DNA from: a bacterium OL-1
GTDB taxonomy: Bacteria > Actinomycetota > Coriobacteriia > Coriobacteriales > Atopobiaceae
Length of the DNA stretch: 58,623 bases
Direction: 5' to 3'
Assembly (NCBI GenBank): GCA_000752675.2
Contig: LM994626.1
Location: 536,170-594,792 of the forward strand
A model generated the notes under the pieces. The model made no database searches. It was not told the DNA's origin and worked only from the letters and a program-made list of their open reading frames with translations. This document shows, piece after piece, positions 43,422-52,619 of the stretch (its first letter is position 1; every line of letters begins with the position of its first letter). Both the position numbers and the translations under genes were made by a program.

Positions 43422-44399
43422 ACGATCGACATCCACGGTCACATCCTGACGAAGGGCTACCTCGACCTCCTGGAAGCCCATGGCGCGACCCGTGAGGACG
43501 GCTTCCCACTCCCCGTTTGGAACGAGGAGAGCGCCCTCTCGTTCCTTGACGAGACGGGCATTCGCTACCAGGTCCTGTCCCTCTCTTCGCCGCACCCGTA
43601 CTTCGGTGATGCGGCAGAGTCGGCGGACTTTTGCCGGGCCTTCAACGACGAGACGGCCCGCGTCGTTGCGCGCCATCCCACCCGCTTTGGCTTCTGCGCC
43701 GTCGTACCCCTGCCCAACGTCGTCGCCGCCGTCGGCGAAGCCACACGCACAATCGGAGACCTCAACGCCCTTGGCGTCAAGCTCGCCAGCAACAGCCGAG
43801 GGCTCTACCTCGGCGACGAGCGCCTCGACCCGCTTTTCCAGCGTCTCGAGTCCATCGCAGAGGGGCGCGACCGCGACGTCGTCTGCCTCATCCACCCGAG
43901 CCGTCCCGAGCCAATCGCGGAAGGCGTGTTCAGCGCGGGTCCCGTGCCGCTCTACGAGTTCCTCACCGACTCGACGCGCGCCGTGCTCAACATGATTGCC
44001 CACGACGTTCCTCGCCGGTTCCCCCGCGTGCAGGTCGTCGTCCCCCACTGCGGGAGCTTCCTGCCCAACGTCGCACGCCGCATCGAGGGCGCCCAGCCCA
44101 TCCTCGAGAAGGTGCACATGATGGGCCACGTGGACGTACCCGCCAACCTGGCGCGGCTCTGGTTCGACACGGCAGGCGACTCTGTCCCCGACCTGCTACC
44201 GTTGCTGCTCACCATCACGGGCCCCGACCACGTGCTTTTTGGTAGCGACTACCCATTCACGCCCCGTTCGCAGACACTGGCAAACATACGACGCCTGCAG
44301 GAGTTCCTTGCCAGTGACAGGCGCCTTGCAAAGCATGCAGATGACATCCTCGACAACAACGCCCGAAAGCTGCTGACCGCGGCTGGCGCTCTTCGTTGA
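43422..44399 (+). CDS. Amidohydrolase-2 (ACMSD-like) family protein
   Basis: Metal-dependent hydrolase or decarboxylase of the amidohydrolase superfamily. IDIHGHI gives the HxH metal pair, LIHPSRP and VVPHCGSFLP supply further His, and LFGSDYPFTPR the catalytic Asp, ending with a typical NARKLL helix. Homologous proteins start right before IDIHGH. Here that codon is ACG (43422-43424), with GGAG six bases ahead, and no ATG, GTG or TTG exists in frame nearby; CTG 43386 is another option. The frame stays open back into the hairpin array. Either a rare start codon or a start-lost gene. Substrate unknown. Confidence 0.7.
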   Translation, partial: TIDIHGHILTKGYLDLLEAHGATREDGFPLPVWNEESALSFLDETGIRYQVLSLSSPHPYFGDAAESADFCRAFNDETARVVARHPTRFGFCAVVPLPNVVAAVGEATRTIGDLNALGVKLASNSRGLYLGDERLDPLFQRLESIAEGRDRDVVCLIHPSRPEPIAEGVFSAGPVPLYEFLTDSTRAVLNMIAHDVPRRFPRVQVVVPHCGSFLPNVARRIEGAQPILEKVHMMGHVDVPANLARLWFDTAGDSVPDLLPLLLTITGPDHVLFGSDYPFTPRSQTLANIRRLQEFLASDRRLAKHADDILDNNARKLLTAAGALR

Positions 44400-44424
44400 T
44401 GCGGGTGGGGCACCCACCCGCATC
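44398..44424 (+). terminator. Terminator-like hairpin after the amidohydrolase gene
   Basis: GATGCGGGTGGG and CCCACCCGCATC: a perfect 12-base stem, 3-base loop, overlapping the stop codon. A related second hairpin GAGGATGGG/CCCACCCTC follows at 44437-44457, so the unit is tandemly repeated with about 37-base spacing. Confidence 0.65.
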
Positions 44425-44925
44425 CCTTCCCGTAATGAGGATGGGACACCCACCCTCGTTCCTTACGAAGAATATCGCTATTTCTTAAAAGGCAGTCGCG
44501 TTTGCCCAGGTATCGCACATGAGTTTTAAGAAAGAGCGATAAACTATGGCGACCGCAGACAACGGGCTAGAGGAGCCCAAGAACGAGAAGGCCCAGGGTC
44601 CAAACCTTCGCCCCATTTTTCCGGTTAGTGGCAGTTTTCGTCTAATTCCTTATATGACATGATGACAGGGTCAATTCACTGACCTGCGGTTTAACAATCT
44701 TCAAACCAGTTACTACTTCAAGGATTCTCGACAAACTGCCACCAACCGTCAATCCACGCCAATAGGCGCAGCATTAACACCGCCATCCCGCTCCCCCTCC
44801 CCTTCTTTATCGGTATCTGTGACTCGCCATACTTGCGACCTGCGAAAACGCGATGAGAGATTCACAGATATCGATAAAGAACGCAGGTCAGTAGGAGAGA
44901 AGGGGGCAGGGCGGGCTCCAAAGCG
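44425..44925. other. Gene-free 500-base stretch with three inverted-repeat elements
   Basis: No gene found. Elements: ATCGCTATTTCTTAAAA (44474-44490) with its complement at 44524-44540 (16 of 17); GGTTAGTGGCAGTTT (44623-44637) with 44733-44747 (14 of 15), enclosing a CAGGGTCA/TGACCTG pair; and TTCTTTATCGGTATCTGTGA (44803-44822) with 44862-44881 (19 of 20). The last may terminate the minus-strand AEC gene or opposite transcripts. Confidence 0.6.
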
Positions 44926-45837
44926 CTACCACAGCATCTGCGCGAGCCCCACCACCAGGGGGATCGAGGCAAGCGAGAGAAGCACCGAGACAACGATTGT
45001 CTCCACCGCGTAGACGTAGTCGGCGTCGTGGAGCTGGGCGTACACCGCCACGTTGAGGCCAACGGGACACGCCTGCGCAACCAGAATCGCAAGCTTCATC
45101 TGAAGCAACGAGCCAGGCAGCAGGCTCAGCAGCACCAACGTGACAAGCGGCGTCACCAGCAGACGCGCCAGGGCAACCTTGTAGAGGCCCGCACGGTGAA
45201 TCATGTCTGCCGGGTGAGATTGCGCCAGGTAGACCCCTATGGCAAACATCGCCAGCGGCGTGTTGAGGGCCGAGACGTAATCCAGGCAGCTCGTCACCAC
45301 GCCCGGGAGCTGCAGCTGGGTCGCAAAGAGCACAAGGCCAATGAGCGTTGCCACCATAAACGGCGAGCGCACCAAGGAGCGCAGCGACACCCTCCCTCGC
45401 TCGCCCGCAAGCAGCGAGACGCCATAGGTCCACTGCCCCAAGTTCATGAACGCGATGTAGGCGGTCATGTAGAACACAGGCCCCTGGCCAAGGATCGACA
45501 CGACCAGGGGAATCCCAAAGAAGCTCGGGTTGGAGAAGGTGGCCGAGAAGTTCCCGATTGCGTCGCCACGCAGGACGAGTCGCGCGACAAGCGCAGAGAC
45601 GAGCAGGGCGATAAACCCCATGAGCGCCGAGACCCCCAGCGCAAGGACGTTCTCCGCCGTGCGCTCGACCATGAGTCCCTTAATGATCACGCAAGGCAGC
45701 GACAGGTACACGAGGATGTTGCCAATGGTGCGATTGCCCTCCATCGTGATCTTGCCGGCGCGAAACATCGCAAACCCCACGCCCACCAGCATAAACATGA
45801 CAACTATCTGCAAGGCGAGCGTGGCTGGCATTGACAT
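44926..45837 (-). CDS. AEC-family (auxin efflux carrier type) permease
   Basis: Inner-membrane transporter, 303 residues, about ten hydrophobic segments. FSNPSFFGIPLVVSILGQGP and LNTPLAMFAIGVYLAQ match the conserved halves of AEC/MdcF proteins, with ACPVGLNVAVYAQ near the end. Substrates in bacteria are often dicarboxylates such as malate or malonate, but this cannot be told here. ATG 45837 has GGAAGGA upstream; ATG 45831 is an alternative. It lies 82 bases after the histidine kinase on the same strand. Confidence 0.85.
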   Translation of the reverse strand: MSMPATLALQIVVMFMLVGVGFAMFRAGKITMEGNRTIGNILVYLSLPCVIIKGLMVERTAENVLALGVSALMGFIALLVSALVARLVLRGDAIGNFSATFSNPSFFGIPLVVSILGQGPVFYMTAYIAFMNLGQWTYGVSLLAGERGRVSLRSLVRSPFMVATLIGLVLFATQLQLPGVVTSCLDYVSALNTPLAMFAIGVYLAQSHPADMIHRAGLYKVALARLLVTPLVTLVLLSLLPGSLLQMKLAILVAQACPVGLNVAVYAQLHDADYVYAVETIVVSVLLSLASIPLVVGLAQMLW

Positions 45838-45919
45838 TGCCGTGGTCCTTCCTGGTGCCGATGGCGTTGCGCGGGGGCTTTGTCCTGCGCAACCATAGCA
45901 CCAGGAAGGCAAGGAAGTC

Positions 45920-47245
45920 CTATTTCGCTCCAGTGGACTCCGGCAGAGGCATGACAACGTCGAGAAGAAATAGGTTGTCGCGAGCACTCGCAACGAGCGT
46001 CCCGCCATAGCGTTGCGCCGTACGTTCCATCGAGCGAACACCAAATCCGTGATTGAAGTCATCACCCTTACTCGACTTTGGAAGCCCGTCGACAAACTCG
46101 AGCTTCCCCACAAAGTAGTTCTCTACATGGAGCGAGACCATGCCCATATCGGCCCTAAGCACCAGAGAGATCCTTCGCTTCTCGGAATTCGGAACCGCGC
46201 TCACGGCCTCGATGGCATTCTCCAATGCGTTGCCAAAGAGGGAGTAGATGTCAGTAGGCTGCATAAACGCAACAGAGGAGCCATCCGCCATACAGGAAAG
46301 CGAGATGCCTCGCCTCTCGCACATGAGCGACTTCTCGCTCAGGATAACATCTAGCGCATCGTTTCCCGTGCTCACCGTAGAGTCGTAAACGCGCACCTCC
46401 CGGGCAATGTCATCAAAGATGAGCGGGTCTACTACAACCGTACCAAGGCCGTCCGCCATGTGGCGGATTTGATGCCTAATGTCGTGGCACTTCACGTTGA
46501 TGGACTCGATGGTCTCCTTCGAGAGGTGGTACTGACGACGCTCATCATGCAGGAGCTGCTCACTCTCGGCCATCTCGGTCTTGAGGCGCGTCTTGTAGAG
46601 CATTTGGTACTCGGCAAAAAGAACGAATGCGCAAACGAGGGCATGCACGACTCTCAGCGTGACGAACGTCGCGAAGTCAATACCGTACGCATAGCTTGAC
46701 TTTATGCAGACATCAAGGCCAATGACAGCGAAAATGACCACCAATACCATGAAGAGCATGCCATGGTCTTCCTCAACGACAAGTCCATCCCTGTTCATTC
46801 GGCGAACCATCACCAGGTAGACCACCACGTAGACAAATGCATACTCAAGAAGATTCGCAAGTATGAAGACTGCCGAATCGGGTGTGGCAGCGGGACAAAC
46901 CTGATTAATGAATCCCATAACACCCGATGCCAAGTTCTGAGTTGCATACCCCGCCGTCGCACAAAACAAGCTCGTCCACGTGGTTGTCTCATGGCATGAA
47001 GCGACCACCAAACAGCAGAGGGCGAGCACCAGGGCATATAACAGAATGAGAGGGAACAGCATAACCCCAGATGAAACCACAAACTCATGCATAAACGTTG
47101 CAACAAGTGTGGCAAGCGCGGCAACGGCCACAAGACCCCGAAAGAGATACCCTCCCCTACGCGGCAAGCCACTAGCAAAGAGAAGAGATGCTGCCACGAG
47201 CTCAATAGCCGTAAGCAGGGAGTTGACGATGGTTTCCGCATCCAT
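45920..47245 (-). CDS. AgrC-like sensor histidine kinase (GHKL type)
   Basis: 441 residues. Six or so hydrophobic segments over residues 1-210 form the sensor; a helical linker leads to phospho-acceptor H258 in KCHDIRHQI. A GHKL ATPase with N-box NALENAIEAV and glycine-rich GFGVRSMERTA follows. This pattern is that of AgrC/ComD kinases paired with LytTR regulators. ATG 47245 overlaps the regulator stop by one base (TGATG), with AAGGA upstream. No peptide pheromone gene was found nearby; the ligand is unknown. Confidence 0.87.
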   Translation of the reverse strand: MDAETIVNSLLTAIELVAASLLFASGLPRRGGYLFRGLVAVAALATLVATFMHEFVVSSGVMLFPLILLYALVLALCCLVVASCHETTTWTSLFCATAGYATQNLASGVMGFINQVCPAATPDSAVFILANLLEYAFVYVVVYLVMVRRMNRDGLVVEEDHGMLFMVLVVIFAVIGLDVCIKSSYAYGIDFATFVTLRVVHALVCAFVLFAEYQMLYKTRLKTEMAESEQLLHDERRQYHLSKETIESINVKCHDIRHQIRHMADGLGTVVVDPLIFDDIAREVRVYDSTVSTGNDALDVILSEKSLMCERRGISLSCMADGSSVAFMQPTDIYSLFGNALENAIEAVSAVPNSEKRRISLVLRADMGMVSLHVENYFVGKLEFVDGLPKSSKGDDFNHGFGVRSMERTAQRYGGTLVASARDNLFLLDVVMPLPESTGAK

Positions 47246-47958
47246 CAGATGGTCCTTCCCATGTACTGGGCTATCCGTTTGAGACAATCGTGCTTACAGC
47301 GGCGGCTAAAAAAGAGCGTTGCTCCCCCTGTCGTTGTCAGACAGTCTCCAGTCACACGCGCGATATGCATCATGTTCACAAGCTGGCCCTGAGAGACGCG
47401 GATAAAAGGCTTGTCCTCGAAGCTCGTTGCAAGGCGTCCTAGGCTATCTCGGACGCGAATTGGACTAGCGCCTGACGAGAAGTGATATACGAGATCATGT
47501 CCACTCGTCTCGACGTATTCGATGTCCGAGACGGGAAAGAGGTACAGGCCCGACTGTGTCTTCAGAGTAATCGACTCCTCAACGTTTCGGGCAATCACTC
47601 GACACACCTTATCGAGGCACATCGCCATGTCATAGAAGCGCACGGGCTTAACGATGAAACCAGCGGCATCGACCTGATAGCCCCTGACGGCATACTGCGC
47701 GAGACTCGTCACAAACACAATCTGCGTGGTAGCGTCGCTTCGGCGCATCTGGGCCGCAGCGTCCATTCCATTCATCCCAGGCAGATCGATGTCCATGAAC
47801 ACGACGTCAACGTCATAGGGCGCATCGAGAAATGCTTCGGCAGACCCGTAGTGTACACATGACATCTCGACGTTACGGTCACGGCCATAGCGCGCAAGCT
47901 GCTCTTCGAGCAAGCGCTCCTCTTCCCCATCATTTTCGACACTCGCTGCCCTAATCAA
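47245..47958 (-). CDS. LytTR-family response regulator
   Basis: 237 residues. Receiver domain with phospho-site D56 in VVFMDIDLPGMNG, conserved Thr in FVTSLAQYAVRG and Lys in FIVKPV. A LytTR DNA-binding domain follows from about residue 135 (IEYVETSGHDLVYHF, FIRVSQGQLVNMMHI). The start is probably TTG 47958, with GGGGAGG eight bases ahead; the longer frame to 48033 lacks a site. Divergent from the GH3 gene, which is a natural target candidate. Confidence 0.87.
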   Translation of the reverse strand: MIRAASVENDGEEERLLEEQLARYGRDRNVEMSCVHYGSAEAFLDAPYDVDVVFMDIDLPGMNGMDAAAQMRRSDATTQIVFVTSLAQYAVRGYQVDAAGFIVKPVRFYDMAMCLDKVCRVIARNVEESITLKTQSGLYLFPVSDIEYVETSGHDLVYHFSSGASPIRVRDSLGRLATSFEDKPFIRVSQGQLVNMMHIARVTGDCLTTTGGATLFFSRRCKHDCLKRIAQYMGRTI

Positions 47959-48147
47959 GACCCCAACCTCCCCGAACCGATTATCCCATGCAGACGCACA
48001 AGCCAAATGGCAGACATAGCCCGAAAGTGCCATCAGGAAAGCCGAATCCGCCAGACCCCCTTACCGCCCGCATTACCCGGGACTTACGATGCGCGGCGAC
48101 AAGCCCAAAGAGGGCGCAACGGGAACGAAAGACGAGAAGGGAAGGGC

Positions 48148-51100
48148 ATGGGTACCATCTCACGCAGGCAATTCGTGAAGGGCGCAGCGGGCATCACGTC
48201 GACCGTGTTCGCGACAACGTGCGTAGGCGCACCGGTCGCTCAGTCCTATCGCGGAAGAATCAACACCGCCCTGGGGATTGACACCACAAGTGTGACGTCA
48301 AATGGGTCGAGCGGAGACACCACCTATTACAAGAGCGACTATGGCACCGACATCTACGATGCGACGGCACTCCAGAAACTCGAGGACGACTGCGCCGCTG
48401 CCGCCATCGAGGAAGTCGAAGGCGGCGTTGTCCTGCTCAGGAACGAGAACGGCGCCCTCCCGCTCCAGAAGGGCGCAAGCGTCACTCTCTTTGGCCAGAA
48501 CTCCTTCGAGAACCCCGATGCCGACACAACAAGCATGGGATTTGGATACACGGGCCCAACGTATGGCCCCTTCTACAGCTACCACACGCCCGGCGACACC
48601 AGCACGGTGAAGTGGGTCACGTACCTCTCGGCCATGCAGGAAGCGTTCGACGTCAACCCCACGGTCACGGAGGCCTACCAGACAAGCGGGTACGGCAGGG
48701 TAAAGGATGCGGAGAATCCAGACGTTGGCGAGGCCCCCGTGTCCCTTCTTACCGATGACATTCGCGCAAGCTGGGCCTCACAGTACAACGACGCTGCAAT
48801 CTACATGATCACCCGCCAGGGTTCCGAGGACTGTGACCTGGTGCTCGAGGACTCCGAAGGTATCAGCCAACTTGCCCTGCATCAGAACGAGAAGGACCTT
48901 CTCGCACTCCTTCAGGCCGAGAAGGCAGCTGGCACCATCAAGCGCATCATTGTCTTGGTGAACTCCAGCTGGGCTGTTGAGCTGGGCGATCTTGCAAACT
49001 ACGACGTCGACGCCATCCTCTGGGTGGGAACCCCTGGCGTTGTCGGCTTCACCGGTGTCGCCAACGTGCTCGACGGCGATGCAAACCCCTCCGGTAAGCT
49101 TGTTGACACCTACGCTAAGAACTCGCTCTCGGCACCCGCAATCACCTACGCACAGGCTAAGAATACACAGGAGTGGTCGAACCTCGACGAGGTCCTCGAC
49201 ACCTGCAGCGATACCGACAAGTTTGTTCAGAGCTACCTCATCTATGCCGAGGGCGTCTACGTGGGCTACAAGTATTACGAGACGCGCTACGAGGATGCGA
49301 TACTTGGCCAAGGCAACGCCACGGGCACCGCAGGATCGTCAACTGGATCCGCCTGGAATTACACAGACGAAATTGCCTACCCCTTTGGCTATGGCCTCTC
49401 GTACACAACCTTCCAGCAGACTCTGGACAGCTGCTCGTTTGACTCGACATCTGACACGTACACCCTCTCGGTGACTGCTACAAACACCGGAGACGTTGCT
49501 GGTAGGTCGGTAGTCGAGGTCTATGCGCAGACCCCCTATGGGGACTACGAGAAGAAGAACCAGGTTGAGAAGCCCGCTGTTGTTCTGGTTGGCTTTGCAA
49601 AGACTGGCGAGCTGGACCCCGGTGCCTCGGAGACGGTGAGCGTACAGGTCGAGCAATACCTCTTGGCGAGCTACGACTACACGTCTGCAAAGGGATACAT
49701 CCTTTCCGCGGGCACCTACTACCTGGCAATTGGCGATGACGCACATGACGCACTCAACAACATCCTCGCTGCTAAGGGCGCTACGGGCATGGTTGCGGTT
49801 GACGGAACGCGCACGGGCGGCGATGCTTCCAAGACGTATTCTTGGGACCTCTCTAGCGTCGACGCGAACCGCTATGCCATGTCGCGCTACGTCGACGGTA
49901 AGCAGGTTACCAACTGCTTTGATGATGTCGATCTCAACAACCTTGGGACCGATACCATCACGTACCTTTCGCGCAGCGACTGGGACGCCACCTTCCCCAC
50001 CGAGCCCGTTGCCGTTCGCGCCACGCCGGACATGATGGAGGTGCTCGACGGGAACTTCTATGAGATGCCTGACGACGCTCCCAGCGTGTCTGACTTCACG
50101 CAGGGCGAGGACTCCGGAATCACCTTCGTAGCGATGCGCAATGTCGACTACAACGACGAGGAGACCTGGAACGCCTTCCTCGACCAGCTAACCGTCGAGG
50201 AGATGGCCTCCATTCTCCCCGACCAGAACGGCTCGGTTGCCATTGACTCCATCACGATGCCTGCCTCCTACCGCGGGGATGACATGGACCAGCTTCAGCA
50301 GGTGGTCTTCAAGCTCAACGGTGAGTCTGGCTTCAACTGGCCCTGCGCCATTGTCGAGGCGTCGACGTGGGACATCGACCACATTGCCAAGCGCTCCAAC
50401 CTCACCGGCAACGAGAGCATCTTCATGGGCCTGACCGAGATCTGGTCTGGCGGTCCCAACATTCACAGGACGCCGTTCAACGGCCGCGCATCTGCGTACT
50501 ACTCCGAGGATGGCAACCTTGACTACCTGATTGGCGAGGTCGTCTCGCGCGAGTGCCAGAAGTACGGAGTCATTCTGGGTTATAAGCACATGGTCCTCAA
50601 TGACCAGGAGGCAAACCGAGAGAGCGCCGCAACCTTCGCGAACGAGCAGGCCATCCGCGAGGAGTACCTGCGTGCCTTTGAGGGTGCCTATGCAAAGGGC
50701 GGCTGCATGGGATGCATGACCGCATTCAACCGCATCGGCGTTACCTATGCAGGGAGCTGCTCGGCAACCATGCAGGACGTAATGCGCGGCGAATGGGGCT
50801 TCAAGGGCGTCATCTGCTCTGATGCATGCGTTGGCTCTGACTACAAGACGCACTATGCCACGAACCTTGCAAACGGCCTCGATTACTGGTGCTGGGACAT
50901 GGCGGGCTTTGGTCCTAGCGCCGACTCCTCCTCCGCCAAGCTCAGCAACACGGTAATCGCAGAGGACATTGAGAACGGCGATGGCTATCTGCTAAAGGCA
51001 CTCCGCGACGCCACTAAGCACGCCGTCTATGCCCAGGTTCGCACCAGCAACATCAACGGACTGGATGACAGCTCGCAGATCGTCCATACCAACGCATGGT

Positions 51101-51234
51101 GGGAGAACGCAATCACGGGTACCCAGATTGTGAGTGGCGTGCTGACCGCTGGCCTTCTCGGCGTGTATGTCTACGACACGGTAAAGGCAAGCAAGGCGCA
51201 AGACAACGAGGACAAGAAGGGAGCTGAGGCATAA
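48148..51234 (+). CDS. Tat-exported, membrane-anchored GH3 beta-glycosidase with permuted domains
   Basis: 1028 residues. Twin-arginine signal (SRRQFVKGAAG, residues 5-15). The domain order is inverted: a GH3 C-terminal-type domain first (about 85-400; GGVVLLRNENGALPL), an Fn3-like domain (about 440-560; TGDVAGRSVVEVYAQTPYG), then the GH3 catalytic barrel (about 680-960). KHMVLNDQEANR lies near 812 and the nucleophile D892 in GVICSDACVGSDY. A C-terminal transmembrane helix (about 985-1008) with a charged tail anchors it. Probably a cell-surface beta-glucosidase or similar; sugar specificity unknown. ATG 48148 has GAAGGGAAGGG upstream. Overlaps the next gene by one base. Confidence 0.88.
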   Translation: MGTISRRQFVKGAAGITSTVFATTCVGAPVAQSYRGRINTALGIDTTSVTSNGSSGDTTYYKSDYGTDIYDATALQKLEDDCAAAAIEEVEGGVVLLRNENGALPLQKGASVTLFGQNSFENPDADTTSMGFGYTGPTYGPFYSYHTPGDTSTVKWVTYLSAMQEAFDVNPTVTEAYQTSGYGRVKDAENPDVGEAPVSLLTDDIRASWASQYNDAAIYMITRQGSEDCDLVLEDSEGISQLALHQNEKDLLALLQAEKAAGTIKRIIVLVNSSWAVELGDLANYDVDAILWVGTPGVVGFTGVANVLDGDANPSGKLVDTYAKNSLSAPAITYAQAKNTQEWSNLDEVLDTCSDTDKFVQSYLIYAEGVYVGYKYYETRYEDAILGQGNATGTAGSSTGSAWNYTDEIAYPFGYGLSYTTFQQTLDSCSFDSTSDTYTLSVTATNTGDVAGRSVVEVYAQTPYGDYEKKNQVEKPAVVLVGFAKTGELDPGASETVSVQVEQYLLASYDYTSAKGYILSAGTYYLAIGDDAHDALNNILAAKGATGMVAVDGTRTGGDASKTYSWDLSSVDANRYAMSRYVDGKQVTNCFDDVDLNNLGTDTITYLSRSDWDATFPTEPVAVRATPDMMEVLDGNFYEMPDDAPSVSDFTQGEDSGITFVAMRNVDYNDEETWNAFLDQLTVEEMASILPDQNGSVAIDSITMPASYRGDDMDQLQQVVFKLNGESGFNWPCAIVEASTWDIDHIAKRSNLTGNESIFMGLTEIWSGGPNIHRTPFNGRASAYYSEDGNLDYLIGEVVSRECQKYGVILGYKHMVLNDQEANRESAATFANEQAIREEYLRAFEGAYAKGGCMGCMTAFNRIGVTYAGSCSATMQDVMRGEWGFKGVICSDACVGSDYKTHYATNLANGLDYWCWDMAGFGPSADSSSAKLSNTVIAEDIENGDGYLLKALRDATKHAVYAQVRTSNINGLDDSSQIVHTNAWWENAITGTQIVSGVLTAGLLGVYVYDTVKASKAQDNEDKKGAEA

Positions 51235-51644
51235 TGGCTCAGGTCAAGGGAATCAAGATTCAGACAGCAGGCGCTTGGCTCAGCCTTGTCTGTGGTGCGC
51301 TGTCGCTTGTCACCGGAATTTACTACGCCGTCGCTGCCGGAGCGACAAATAACTTCACTGCAACTGTCCTTGTGTGCTTCCTGCTTGGTGCCGTCTGCGC
51401 GCTTACCTACTCGCTGGTACCAAGCGATTGGGGAGATATCCTCAACCTTGTTGCTGTAGTCTTTCTTGCCGTTGCCATTCTCGAGTTCATTGTTTCGAGC
51501 ATCGCGACCCTGGCAGACGTGCTCTCCGGCATCACCATGTTTGGTTCAACTGGTGGTATTGAGTACATAGTGATCACGATTGGTCTCGGAACTGTTGCCC
51601 TGGTTGTCGAAATAGTCTCTTGCTTCATGAGGCGAACGAAGTAA
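51234..51644 (+). CDS. Small four-helix membrane protein coupled to the GH3 gene
   Basis: 136 residues with four hydrophobic segments and short loops, ending SCFMRRTK. The ATG overlaps the GH3 stop (TAATG), so they are coupled. Possibly a partner that holds or stabilises the anchored glycosidase. No family recognised. Confidence 0.75.
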   Translation: MAQVKGIKIQTAGAWLSLVCGALSLVTGIYYAVAAGATNNFTATVLVCFLLGAVCALTYSLVPSDWGDILNLVAVVFLAVAILEFIVSSIATLADVLSGITMFGSTGGIEYIVITIGLGTVALVVEIVSCFMRRTK

Positions 51645-51669
51645 GGACAAGTAGACCCCCTTCCCCGCA

Positions 51670-51704
51670 AGCCCTCCCCGGAAATCCATCCGGGGAGGGC
51701 TTTT
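51670..51704 (+). terminator. Rho-independent terminator after the GH3 operon
   Basis: AGCCCTCCCCGG and CCGGGGAGGGCT form a perfect 12-base stem with an 8-base loop, followed by TTT. It sits between convergent genes. Confidence 0.9.
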
Positions 51705-51729
51705 CAGCAACACCGGAAGCTGAATAGCA

Positions 51730-52590
51730 TTACTTCACAACGTACTGGTACGTATCACCCATGGGAACAAAGCGGACGGGGACCTCAGACGTCCCCAGAG
51801 CTTGGGGAAGCCACTCCGCCATGAGTTCCATACCAGGTTCCTCCAGGTCGAAGTGTCCGACGGTGATTGCGCACTTTCCCTCGCCAAGCATCCCCACGTC
51901 TCGAATGTACTCGCAGGTAGTGAAGTCAATGAACTCCATGGTCACCAATGCGTCCACGCCTTCGCTGTCGGCGAAGTTAATCTCATAGGTATCAGAAGCA
52001 GGATCGCCCATCACGTGCTTTGGAATGTGAACCCTCCGCACTCGCGCGGAGGAATCCCCTGTGATCCTCGTGCCGTTGAGGCCCAAACTACTCACGAGTA
52101 GCCGCGCCAACTCCACACCGGAAGTCTGCGGAATCTCAAAGTCACGACAGCGGACAACGTCCCCCACTCGGCAGCCCTGCCACCCCATCTTCTTGGCAAA
52201 GCCATAGAAGATGCCGTCGACCATTGCGCCGCCGTCGATGGGAACGCCCGAGTGAATGTAGTCATGGCAGCGCCAGACCGTACCGCCCCATTCGTCAAGC
52301 AGCGCTTTCTTCTCGGCATACGCCCTAGTCCCACCAATCACGTCCTGGTGGTCGCCGTGATTCCAGAACAGCGCCTCGTGCGAGATGATGAGATTTGCAT
52401 CACAGCGCATTGCCTGGCGAACGATGTCGGCAGTCGGCCAGATGCAGGTCACGATTCCCGTGCACTCCTTCTCCGTCGTGCCGTAGGTGACCTTGTCGCG
52501 AGTGGTCGCCTCGTCAATCGGCTCGCCCGTCCATGGAGAAATCCCCAGACAGTATCCCTTCACAGCAGAAATGACCTCATCAATGCGCAT
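51730..52590 (-). CDS. Nif3-like (GTP cyclohydrolase I type 2 homologue) family protein
   Basis: 286 residues with scattered metal-ligand motifs of the Nif3/YbgI family: SHEALFWNH, WRCHDYIHSG and a C-terminal GHFDLEEPGMELMAEWLP. The usual HHP is changed to SHEALF, so it is a divergent member. ATG 52590 with GGAGG six bases ahead. Last gene of the PTS operon, 29 bases after the DUF1275 gene. The biochemical role of the family is unclear; here a sugar-derivative substrate is plausible by context. Confidence 0.78.
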   Translation of the reverse strand: MRIDEVISAVKGYCLGISPWTGEPIDEATTRDKVTYGTTEKECTGIVTCIWPTADIVRQAMRCDANLIISHEALFWNHGDHQDVIGGTRAYAEKKALLDEWGGTVWRCHDYIHSGVPIDGGAMVDGIFYGFAKKMGWQGCRVGDVVRCRDFEIPQTSGVELARLLVSSLGLNGTRITGDSSARVRRVHIPKHVMGDPASDTYEINFADSEGVDALVTMEFIDFTTCEYIRDVGMLGEGKCAITVGHFDLEEPGMELMAEWLPQALGTSEVPVRFVPMGDTYQYVVK

Positions 52591-52619
52591 GACCAGCCTC
52601 CATTGAACTATGAATTCGC

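Noticed and set aside
47959-48147. LytTR direct-repeat operators between the regulator and the GH3 gene
   Set aside because: Expected from context, but no convincing pair of 9-base elements with 12-13 base spacing was seen.
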